Assembly (NCBI GenBank): GCA_028703745.1
Contig: JAQVME010000115.1
Coordinates: 1-5,277, forward strand
Length of the DNA: 5,277 nucleotides
Reading direction: 5' to 3'
Source of the DNA: Clostridia bacterium
GTDB taxonomy: Bacteria; Bacillota; Clostridia; Christensenellales; DTU072
Positions 1-5,277 of the stretch are shown here, piece after piece. Below the pieces are notes generated by a model. That model made no database searches. It was not told the origin of the DNA and worked only from the letters and a program-made list of their open reading frames with translations. Position 1 is the stretch's first letter. Each line of letters opens with the position of its first letter. The translations under genes were made by a program, and so were the position numbers.

Positions 1-3000
1 TCATTGCCATCATTCCGAGGTCCTTCTTCTTGGTCTTCTTGCCCGATGCGGCAAATTTTGCGATAGCGCCCGTAGGAGTTGACTTGCTTGCTTGTCCGCC
101 GGTATTGGAGTATACTTCGGAGTCAAGCACGAGAATATTTACGTCCTCGCCCATGGCAAGCACGTGGTCAAGACCGCCGTAGCCGATATCATACGCCCAG
201 CCGTCGCCGCCGAATATCCATACCGACTGTTTTACCAGCATGTCAGCGTTTGCTTTTATGCGTTCGAGGGCCTCGGCTGTTTCTGTCGTGCCTACTTCCT
301 TCGCTAGTGCTTCTTTCACCTTGGCGCTGAGTTCCTTCGTGTTTTCGGAATCGCTCATGCCTTCTATCCAGCTGTTGAAGGCGGCGCGGGTTTCTTCGCC
401 TACTCCGTCCATCGTTGCAAGCATGTCCTCTTTGAGTTTGTTCCTTCTCTGCGTGACGGCAAGATTTATGCCGTAGCCGAATTCTGCGTTGTCCTCAAAC
501 AGCGAGTTTGCCCATGCCGGACCTCTGCCATCGTCGTTCTTCGTGTAGGGACAGGTAGGCGCCGAACCGCCGTAGATGGAGGTGCAACCTGTTGCGTTGG
601 CTATTATCATTCTGTCGCCGAAAAGCTGAGTAACTAGTTTTATATAGGGTGTTTCTCCGCATCCGGCGCAAGCGCCGCTGAATTCGAACAAAGGCTTAGC
701 AAACTGGCTGCCTTTTATGGAGTTGTTTTTGTAGACCTTGTCGTTCTCAGGAAGGTTCTCGAAATATTCCCAGTTCTCGGCCTCTTCTGCGATAGCCTCG
801 GCAACGGGTCTCATGACAAGAGCTTTTTCTTTGGCGGGGCAAACATTGGCGCAGGAGCCGCAGCCCGTGCAGTCGTACGGGCTGACCTGTACCCTGAATT
901 CGTAGCCTTTGAAGCCGGTAGCCGGTTTAGTCTCGAAGCCGACAGGCTTGTTAACGAGTTTTTCGGGGGTGGCAAGCGCCGGACGTATGGTGGCGTGCGG
1001 ACAGACGAAGGAGCACTGATTGCACTGTATGCAATTCTCTTTTATCCATTTGGGAACGGCGACGGCTATGCCGCGCTTCTCAAATCTCGTGGTGCCTGTG
1101 GGAACCGTGCCGTCTGCGCTGAATTTTGACACGGGGAGGGAGTCGCCTTCCTGAGCAAGTACGGGATTGATGAAATCCTTGAAATAATCGTTCTCGGCAA
1201 GGCTGATAAGAGGAGCGCCTTCGGTCGCCGTCGCCCATTCTGCAGGGACCTTGACTTCTTTGAGCTCATTTATGGCGTTGTCGATAGCGGCGTAGTTCAT
1301 GTTTACTACGGCGTCACCCTTTTTGCCATAGGTCTTTTTGACGGCGGCTTTCATATAGTTCTCCGCGTCGGCGTAAGGCAAGATGTTTGCAAGCTTGAAG
1401 AAGGCTGCTTGCATAATGGCGTTTATTCTGCCGCCCAGTCCGATTTTTTGTGCTATCTTCATAGCGTCTATGGTGAAAAACTTGATTTTTTTCTTGGCAA
1501 GGAGATTTTTAATTTTTGCGGGCAGTTCCTTTTGCATTTCTTCCGGCTCCCAAATGCTATTAAGCAGGAAGGTGCCGCCCTCTCTGAGAGAGCTCAGCAT
1601 GTCATAGCGGAAGATATAGCTGGGAGTGTGACAAGCCACAAAATCTGCCTGATCGATAAGGTATGCGCTCCTGATGGGCTCGTCGCCGAACCTCAAATGC
1701 GAAATGGTGATGCCGCCGGACTTTTTGCTGTCGTAGTGGAAATAACCCTGCACGTATTTGTTGGTGTGGTCGCCGATAATCTTTATGGAGTTCTTGTTGG
1801 CGCCTACCGTGCCGTCGGAGCCCAGTCCGTAGAACTTGCAACGTATGGCGCTCGCAGGGGAGGCGTTTATGAAATCGCCTGTAGGAAGCGAGCAGAAGCT
1901 GACATCGTCGAGAATACCCACGGTGAAGTGGTTCTTGTTTTCGCTGCCCATATTGGCATAAATGGCGCCCACCATAGTCGGAGTGAATTCCTTCGAGCCC
2001 ATGCCGTACCGTCCGCCAAGCACCTGTATTGCGCTGTTTTTGAGCGAAGTGCACACGTCCAGATAAAGCGGTTCTCCGATGGAGCCGGGTTCTTTGGTTC
2101 TGTCCAGCACCGAAATATATTTGGCGGTGGCGGGTATCTTCGAAAGGAAGGCGCTGACTTCAAAGGGGCGGAAAAGCCTGACTTTGATAAGACCGGTTTT
2201 TTGACCTCTGGCGTTCAGGTAATCAACGGTTTCGGCGACTGTTTCGGCGCCGCTGCCCATTATGACAATAACCTTGTCTGCATCCGGAGCGCCGTAATAA
2301 TCAAAAAGGTCGTACGGTCTGCCGGTAAGCTCCGTAACCTGTTTCATACAATCAGAAACGATAGAGGGAACGTTGTCGTAATATAGGTTGCACGCCTCTC
2401 TGTTCTGGAAATATATATCTCCGTTCTGCGCCGTGCCTTTCTGCACGGGGTGTTCTGAATTCAGCGCTCTTGACTTGAAGTCGTATACGTCTTTCATGTC
2501 GACAAGCTTTTTCATATCGTCGTAATCAATAGCGTCGATTTTGCTTACTTCGTGGCTGGTTCTGAAACCGTCAAAGAAATGCAAGAAGGGTACTCTTGAC
2601 TTCAGTGTAGCAAGGTGTGAAACAAGGCTCAAATCCATTACTTCCTGGACGGAGTTGGCGCAGAGCATTGCAAAGCCCGTTTGACGGCACGCCATGACGT
2701 CGGCATGGTCGCCGTATATGTTTAGCGCGTGAGCCGCAAGAGCTCTTGCCGACACATGGAAAACGCAGGGCATAAGTTCGCCTGCTATTTTGTACATGTT
2801 GGGTATCATAAGTAGCAGCCCCTGCGACGCCGTAAAGGTGGTCGTCATTGCGCCGGCGACAAGCGCGCCGTGTACGGCTCCCGCCGCTCCCGCTTCGGAT
2901 TGCATCTCGGCAAGTCTCAGCTCTTGACCGAACATATTTTTTCTGCCTTGGGCAGCCCATTCGTCGGCGAATTCCGCCATAGGCGAAGACGGTGTAATAG

Positions 3001-3082
3001 GAAATATTGCGGCAACCTCGCTAAAGGCATACGCTACGTGAGCGGCAGCGGTATTCCCGTCAACAGTCATTTTTTTACTCAT
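1..3082 (-). CDS. nifJ: Pyruvate:ferredoxin (flavodoxin) oxidoreductase, C-terminus beyond the window
   Basis: Cytoplasmic enzyme that converts pyruvate and CoA to acetyl-CoA and CO2 while reducing ferredoxin, using thiamine diphosphate (TPP) and three 4Fe-4S clusters. I read the frame through all 1027 visible codons and found no stop or frameshift. The family is about 1170-1200 aa, so roughly 150 residues are missing at the left edge. Visible in order: the N-terminal pyruvate-binding domain with FPITPSSP (T30) and SARAL (R113), plus E63 in QSEAGA; the central transketolase-like and gamma domains; the EKR motif at 668-670; two ferredoxin-type clusters, CIQCNQCSFVC at 684-694 and CTGCGSCANVC at 738-748; C805, C808 and C833 of the proximal cluster, whose fourth Cys lies outside; and the TPP motif from GDGWAYDIG (959 on) to SNTGG (N993). 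The start at 3082 is set by GGAGG 5 nt upstream; the next Met (residue 5) is 17 nt from it. Divergent from the ECF operon. Single-chain architecture favours pyruvate over other 2-oxoacids. Confidence 0.97.
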   Translation of the reverse strand, partial: MSKKMTVDGNTAAAHVAYAFSEVAAIFPITPSSPMAEFADEWAAQGRKNMFGQELRLAEMQSEAGAAGAVHGALVAGAMTTTFTASQGLLLMIPNMYKIAGELMPCVFHVSARALAAHALNIYGDHADVMACRQTGFAMLCANSVQEVMDLSLVSHLATLKSRVPFLHFFDGFRTSHEVSKIDAIDYDDMKKLVDMKDVYDFKSRALNSEHPVQKGTAQNGDIYFQNREACNLYYDNVPSIVSDCMKQVTELTGRPYDLFDYYGAPDADKVIVIMGSGAETVAETVDYLNARGQKTGLIKVRLFRPFEVSAFLSKIPATAKYISVLDRTKEPGSIGEPLYLDVCTSLKNSAIQVLGGRYGMGSKEFTPTMVGAIYANMGSENKNHFTVGILDDVSFCSLPTGDFINASPASAIRCKFYGLGSDGTVGANKNSIKIIGDHTNKYVQGYFHYDSKKSGGITISHLRFGDEPIRSAYLIDQADFVACHTPSYIFRYDMLSSLREGGTFLLNSIWEPEEMQKELPAKIKNLLAKKKIKFFTIDAMKIAQKIGLGGRINAIMQAAFFKLANILPYADAENYMKAAVKKTYGKKGDAVVNMNYAAIDNAINELKEVKVPAEWATATEGAPLISLAENDYFKDFINPVLAQEGDSLPVSKFSADGTVPTGTTRFEKRGIAVAVPKWIKENCIQCNQCSFVCPHATIRPALATPEKLVNKPVGFETKPATGFKGYEFRVQVSPYDCTGCGSCANVCPAKEKALVMRPVAEAIAEEAENWEYFENLPENDKVYKNNSIKGSQFAKPLFEFSGACAGCGETPYIKLVTQLFGDRMIIANATGCTSIYGGSAPTCPYTKNDDGRGPAWANSLFEDNAEFGYGINLAVTQRRNKLKEDMLATMDGVGEETRAAFNSWIEGMSDSENTKELSAKVKEALAKEVGTTETAEALERIKANADMLVKQSVWIFGGDGWAYDIGYGGLDHVLAMGEDVNILVLDSEVYSNTGGQASKSTPTGAIAKFAASGKKTKKKDLGMMAM

Positions 3083-3087
3083 TAGAA

Positions 3088-3093
3088 CCTCCG
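3088..3093 (-). promoter_or_regulatory. nifJ ribosome binding site
   Basis: On the minus strand this reads CGGAGG, a near-perfect Shine-Dalgarno site. It lies 5 nt before the ATG at 3082-3080 and decides between that start and the in-frame ATG four codons later. Confidence 0.85.
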
Positions 3094-3112
3094 TATAAGT
3101 ATTTATCTTTTT

Positions 3113-3149
3113 AATTATTTTATTATTAGCTATAAGAATTATTTTATTA
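3113..3149. repeat. 13-bp direct repeat in the nifJ leader
   Basis: AATTATTTTATTA occurs exactly at 3113-3125 and again at 3137-3149, a period of 24 bp. Both copies fall inside the predicted ~86-nt untranslated leader of nifJ. The stretch is almost pure A/T, so a chance match is quite possible. No stable hairpin or recognised riboswitch is visible in the leader. Confidence 0.5.
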
Positions 3150-3174
3150 ATTATATAGTCCGTTACGTCACTAT

Positions 3175-3204
3175 ATTATAAACTCAACTTTTCGCATTAG
3201 TCAA
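3175..3204 (-). promoter_or_regulatory. Predicted housekeeping-sigma promoter of nifJ
   Basis: On the minus strand TTGACT (3204-3199) and a perfect TATAAT (3180-3175) are separated by 18 bp, close to the sigma-70/SigA consensus. Transcription should begin near 3168, leaving an AT-rich leader of about 86 nt before the nifJ ATG. This is the best promoter-like match I found upstream of nifJ. Prediction by consensus only. Confidence 0.7.
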
Positions 3205-3214
3205 ACCTTTTGGA

Positions 3215-3237
3215 GGCTATTTTGTATGAGGATAGCC
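3215..3237. repeat. Inverted repeat between the divergent promoters
   Basis: GGCTAT (3215-3220) and ATAGCC (3232-3237) form perfect 6-bp arms around an 11-nt centre. An alternative pairing uses TTGG (3210-3213) with CCAA (3236-3239) plus CTAT/ATAG. The repeat lies upstream of the nifJ -35 box and brackets the weak -35 box of the upstream ecfA1 promoter candidate, so it is placed like an operator. A 6-bp repeat of this kind is expected about once by chance in a region this size, so function is unproven. Confidence 0.3.
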
Positions 3238-3250
3238 AATAATTTATAAT
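3222..3250 (+). promoter_or_regulatory. Candidate upstream promoter of the ecf operon
   Basis: A perfect TATAAT at 3245-3250 sits 17 bp downstream of TTGTAT (3222-3227), which matches only the TTG half of the -35 consensus. Transcripts would start near 3257 and carry a ~39-nt leader. That leader would contain AGAGGA and the 6-codon ORF that overlaps the ecfA1 start. Confidence 0.4.
3226..3249 (+). other. 7-codon ORF with a Shine-Dalgarno-like site
   Basis: ATG at 3226 opens a reading frame MRIANNL that ends with TAA at 3247-3249, preceded by GGAGG (3212-3216) at a 9-nt spacing. It lies upstream of both candidate ecfA1 promoters, so it could be translated only from a transcript starting further upstream, for which I see no good promoter. 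Probably a chance ORF. Confidence 0.15.
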
Positions 3251-3259
3251 CATAAATAT

Positions 3260-3288
3260 TTGTCAGAGGATACATTCTATGGTATACT
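3260..3288 (+). promoter_or_regulatory. Predicted main promoter of the ecf operon
   Basis: TTGTCA (3260-3265) and TATACT (3283-3288) are separated by 17 bp, each matching five of six consensus bases. TGG directly before TATACT forms an extended -10 (TGn). The usual 6-8 nt distance puts the transcription start at about 3295-3296, which is the A of the ecfA1 ATG. The message from this promoter would therefore have essentially no leader. Confidence 0.65.
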
Positions 3289-3299
3289 ATTTTGAATGA
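3279..3299 (+). other. 6-codon ORF overlapping the ecfA1 start (ATGA)
   Basis: ATG at 3279 encodes MVYYFE and stops with TGA at 3297-3299, sharing ATGA with the ecfA1 start codon. AGAGGA (3265-3270) lies 8 nt upstream of this ATG as a plausible ribosome site, whereas ecfA1 has none of its own. On a transcript starting upstream (near 3257), ribosomes finishing this peptide could re-initiate on ecfA1. The -10 box of the downstream promoter lies inside it, so the two readings are alternatives. The ORF is tiny and its expression is inferred. Confidence 0.3.
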
Positions 3300-4129
3300 A
3301 AAGTGTAATTGAATTAAAAAACGTGCATTACAGCTACAAAAGCGGCAATGACGAAAGCACCGTGGGCGTAAAGAATATCGACCTTGACATAAAGCAGGGC
3401 GAATTCGTCGTGCTCTTGGGACACAACGGCAGCGGAAAGTCCACGCTTGCCAAGCTTTTCAACGGCTTTCTGCTTCCCGACGTCGGGGACGTAATTGTCA
3501 ACGGCATAAACACCAAGGAAGAAAAGCGCATTTTTGAAATACGAAGCAAAGTCGGTATGGTATTCCAGAACCCCGATAACCAGATGGTGGCGAGTATAAT
3601 CGAGGACGACATAGCCTTCGGCGCCGAGAATCTCGGCATTGAGCGCAACGAAATAATCCGTCGCGTAGACTGGGCGCTTTCTGCGGTAGGTATGCTGGAG
3701 CACAAAAAGCACACTCCCTTCAAGCTTTCCGGAGGACAGAAGCAAAGAATAGCTATCGCCGCCATTCTTGCCATGCTACCCGAGATACTTATTCTCGACG
3801 AGTCCACCGCCATGCTCGATCCCAAGGGCAGAAAAGAGGTGCTTGAGGTTGTGCGTAGCCTGAACGGACAGGGTATGACGGTAATTCTTATCACGCATTA
3901 TATGGAAGAAGCCGTTTCCGCCGACAAAGTATATATCATGAACGAAGGCGAAATAATCGACTTCGGTACACCAAAACAAGTGTTTGGGAACTACAAAGCT
4001 ATAATTCAAGCAAAACTGGATATGCCCGTGGCAAGCAGGATAGCGCATATGCTGAAAATGGACGGATACGCGGTTGACGACTGTTTGACTGTTGAGGAGC
4101 TGGCGGAGGAAATATGTCGGTTGTTATAG
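3296..4129 (+). CDS. ecfA1: ECF transporter ATPase EcfA1 (A component)
   Basis: One of two ABC ATPases that pair under the coupling protein EcfT and hydrolyse ATP on the inner face of the membrane to power uptake by S components. The 277-aa length is normal for the family. Visible motifs: Walker A GHNGSGKST (42-50), Q-loop FQNPDNQ (Q91), signature LSGGQ (144-148), Walker B ILILDE with catalytic E169, D-loop STAMLDP (170-176) and switch H201. The first-gene position and the STAMLDP D-loop point to EcfA1 rather than EcfA2. An in-frame TGA at 3293-3295 directly precedes the ATG, so the start cannot lie further upstream. The next in-frame start, GTG codon 10, would remove the first beta strand. 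No Shine-Dalgarno site stands in front of this ATG, unlike every other gene here. First gene of the ecfA1-ecfA2-ecfT operon. Confidence 0.95.
   Translation: MKSVIELKNVHYSYKSGNDESTVGVKNIDLDIKQGEFVVLLGHNGSGKSTLAKLFNGFLLPDVGDVIVNGINTKEEKRIFEIRSKVGMVFQNPDNQMVASIIEDDIAFGAENLGIERNEIIRRVDWALSAVGMLEHKKHTPFKLSGGQKQRIAIAAILAMLPEILILDESTAMLDPKGRKEVLEVVRSLNGQGMTVILITHYMEEAVSADKVYIMNEGEIIDFGTPKQVFGNYKAIIQAKLDMPVASRIAHMLKMDGYAVDDCLTVEELAEEICRLL
4105..4110 (+). promoter_or_regulatory. ecfA2 ribosome binding site inside the ecfA1 end
   Basis: GGAGGA lies within the last codons of ecfA1, with only 3-4 nt between it and the ATG at 4114. The spacing is tight, but no other nearby start fits. An additional AGGAG at 4095-4099 is 14 nt away. 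Confidence 0.7.
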
Positions 4130-4974
4130 AAAACCTTTCATTTACCTATATGCCGGGAACGCCTTACGAAAAGCGAGCGCTTCAAGATATTACGCTTTCC
4201 ATACGGGAGGGCGAGTTTGTCGGGCTTATAGGAGCTACGGGTAGCGGAAAATCCACGCTTATTCAACACATTAATGGGCTTGTCAAACTCCAAAGCGGAA
4301 AGCTGCGGGTTTTTGGTATTGACCTGTCGGCTAGGAAGATAGATTATAAGCTGCTACGCAAGGGTATAGGCATGCTTTTCCAATACCCCGAATACCAGCT
4401 TTTTGACGAAACCGTCTTGAGAGACGTTATGTTCGGACCAAAAAACTTCGGAATGTCCGAGGCTCACGCGTACGAATCGGCAAAGCGCGCCATAGAACTC
4501 GCGGGGCTGTCTTTCGATGAAATAAAGGACCGTTCGCCGTTCGAGCTTTCGGGCGGACAGAAAAGAAGGGTGGCAATAGCCGGTGTGCTAGCCTATAATC
4601 CAGAGATACTCATACTTGACGAGCCCACCGCGGGGCTGGACCCTGTGGGCAAAAGAGATATACTCGAGCTTATCACAAAACTCAAGGGCGGCGCCATAAA
4701 GACCATCATAATGATAAGTCATAACATGGACGAAATAGCCGCTTACACCGACAGAATTATCGTGCTGGATAGTTCCAGACTGGTCTACGACTTGACGCCC
4801 GCGGAACTGTTCGAAAAAAAGGACGAACTGCCGGCGTTGGGGCTGGACTTGCCTACTACGGTAAAAATCAAAAATTTGCTCGCCGAAAAAGGCTTTCACA
4901 TAACGGAGCCAGCGCTTGATATTGCATCTCTTTATGCACAAATAATATCCAAGCTCGGAGGCAGACATGAATAG
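4114..4974 (+). CDS. ecfA2: ECF transporter ATPase EcfA2 (A' component)
   Basis: Second ABC ATPase of the ECF energising module, forming a heterodimer with EcfA1 beneath EcfT. At 286 aa it is full length. The N-terminus, YMPGTPYEKRAL at 12-23, is characteristic of EcfA2, where a longer loop precedes the conserved ALxDI segment. Motifs: Walker A GATGSGKST (40-48), Q-loop FQYPEYQ (Q90), signature LSGGQ (145-149), Walker B ILILDE with catalytic E170, D-loop PTAGLDP (171-177) and switch H203. Walker A has Ala at position 41 where the neighbour and many relatives have His; the nucleotide-binding Gly, Lys, Ser and Thr are all kept. The start overlaps ecfA1 by 16 nt, which suggests translational coupling and the 1:1 production expected of a heterodimer. 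Confidence 0.95.
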   Translation: MSVVIENLSFTYMPGTPYEKRALQDITLSIREGEFVGLIGATGSGKSTLIQHINGLVKLQSGKLRVFGIDLSARKIDYKLLRKGIGMLFQYPEYQLFDETVLRDVMFGPKNFGMSEAHAYESAKRAIELAGLSFDEIKDRSPFELSGGQKRRVAIAGVLAYNPEILILDEPTAGLDPVGKRDILELITKLKGGAIKTIIMISHNMDEIAAYTDRIIVLDSSRLVYDLTPAELFEKKDELPALGLDLPTTVKIKNLLAEKGFHITEPALDIASLYAQIISKLGGRHE

Positions 4975-5164
4975 AGACGTCACCTTCGGGCAATTTTATC
5001 CCGGCGACAGCTTTTTACACAAAATGGACCCCAGAACCAAACTGGTGCTGTCCATTGTATATATTACCACGGTGTTTCTGTGCCAGACCTTTTATAGCTA
5101 TCTCGCCGTATTCGGCTTTCTTCTTTTTATCGTTGCGATATCAGGAGTGCTGTTCCAGTTGTAG
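4967..5164 (+). pseudogene. ecfT: EcfT transmembrane coupling subunit, truncated after ~60 residues
   Basis: EcfT is the membrane protein that joins the EcfA1/EcfA2 ATPases to interchangeable S components. The start is clear: GGAGG at 4957-4961 lies 5 nt before the ATG, which overlaps the ecfA2 end by 8 nt. Residues 1-26 carry the family N-terminus (FGQFYPGDS, then H18, then MDPRTKL), followed by one hydrophobic segment at about 26-40 and another at about 43-61. The frame then ends at TAG after 65 residues, against about 250-270 for the family. The remaining membrane helices and the cytoplasmic coupling helices with their Ala-Arg motifs are absent. Sequence after the stop does not resume EcfT in any frame. 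As written the protein could not couple the ATPases. Disruption by insertion or rearrangement and assembly misjoin cannot be told apart here. Confidence 0.85.
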
Positions 5165-5277
5165 TGGGCAGTAAACAACTTAAATGTGGTAAGCATTTCC
5201 TTACTGAAAGTGGTGAAGTATATTCTTACAGTATCTACATGGACTACTGTAGTGATTGTGGCGCAAAACTTCAGTAT
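5164..5277 (+). CDS. Fragment of a small zinc-binding (CxxH...CxxC) protein, both ends undefined
   Basis: Reading in the frame of 5164-5166 gives an open stretch to the window edge that contains CGKH (Cys 5185-5187, His 5194-5196), about 17 residues rich in Tyr and Ser, then YCSDCGAKL (Cys 5248-5250 and 5257-5259). This is the pattern of a treble-clef or zinc-ribbon type metal site. The frame is open upstream only to a stop at 5095-5097. It has no ATG in that stretch, and the GTG at 5164 has no ribosome site, so the true N-terminus is probably missing. Codons ending in T (GGT, ACT, AGT, CTT) are commoner than in the ecf genes, which suggests different ancestry. Similar short zinc motifs are frequent in phage and mobile-element hypotheticals, but I do not recognise the family. 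Confidence 0.45.
   Translation, partial: MGSKQLKCGKHFLTESGEVYSYSIYMDYCSDCGAKLQY

Noticed and set aside
1409..2386. 325-aa open frame on the plus strand, opposite nifJ
   Set aside because: Lies wholly antisense to an unbroken nifJ reading frame with recognisable family sequence, has no convincing ribosome site, and its translation shows no domain pattern. It is a codon-bias shadow, as are the other antisense frames over nifJ and the ecf genes.
3083..3295. Rex (NADH-sensing repressor) operator in front of nifJ
   Set aside because: Rex often controls fermentation genes in Clostridia, but I found nothing resembling TTGTTAAnnnnTTAACAA in the intergenic region.
3083..3295. Riboswitch or T-box ahead of nifJ or the ecf operon
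   Set aside because: Vitamin transport genes often carry riboswitches, but the ecf leader is far too short and the nifJ leader is AT-rich and unstructured.
3334..3894. 186-aa minus-strand frame opposite ecfA1
   Set aside because: Complementary shadow of the conserved ABC ATPase; no start signal or domain pattern of its own.
5162..5277. Readthrough of the ecfT TAG, continuing in frame with a partly hydrophobic translation
   Set aside because: The frame stays open to the window edge and has a stretch LLKVVKYIL that faintly suggests a helix, but it lacks the conserved EcfT continuation and uses TTA codons unlike its neighbours. The Cys/His pattern in the other frame explains the sequence better.
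1..5277. CRISPR array, tRNA, rRNA or complete insertion sequence
   Set aside because: No regularly spaced repeats, no cloverleaf or rRNA-like segments, and no transposase or terminal inverted repeats were seen anywhere in the window.

Overview
The window looks like chromosomal DNA from an anaerobic Firmicute, probably a Clostridia-type gut or sediment bacterium. The evidence is a single-chain pyruvate:ferredoxin oxidoreductase of the clostridial type, strong GGAGG ribosome sites, an AT-rich intergenic region with sigma-70/SigA-like promoters, and a Firmicutes-style energy-coupling-factor (ECF) transporter operon. No species can be named from the sequence.

Layout. Positions 1-3082 (minus strand) hold nifJ. 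It is intact over 1027 codons and cut at its C-terminus by the left window edge. Positions 3083-3295 are an AT-rich divergent promoter region. It holds a good minus-strand promoter for nifJ, two candidate plus-strand promoters for the ECF operon, two very small ORFs with ribosome-site-like sequences, an inverted repeat and short direct repeats. Positions 3296-4974 hold ecfA1 and ecfA2, the paired ATPases of a group II ECF vitamin transporter, overlapping by 16 nt. ecfT, the membrane coupling subunit, begins at 4967 with an 8-nt overlap. It reads as a normal EcfT for only about 60 residues and stops at 5162-5164. The last ~115 bases do not continue EcfT. In another frame they encode a fragment of a small CxxH...CxxC zinc-binding protein with more T-ending codons, so a junction (insertion, rearrangement or assembly misjoin) lies near 5140-5165.

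How the genes work together. NifJ oxidises pyruvate to acetyl-CoA and CO2 and reduces ferredoxin, the core energy step of fermentative anaerobes. EcfA1, EcfA2 and EcfT form the shared energising module that drives separate substrate-binding S components, usually for vitamins. The two units are probably transcribed back to back rather than functionally coupled, although several NifJ- and ECF-related cofactors (thiamin, for example) could link them loosely.

No new multi-gene system is visible. The points most worth checking are the broken ecfT with foreign-looking sequence after it, and the unusual start of ecfA1. That gene has no Shine-Dalgarno site; a promoter -10 box lies 7 bp before its ATG, and a 6-codon ORF overlaps the ATG as ATGA.
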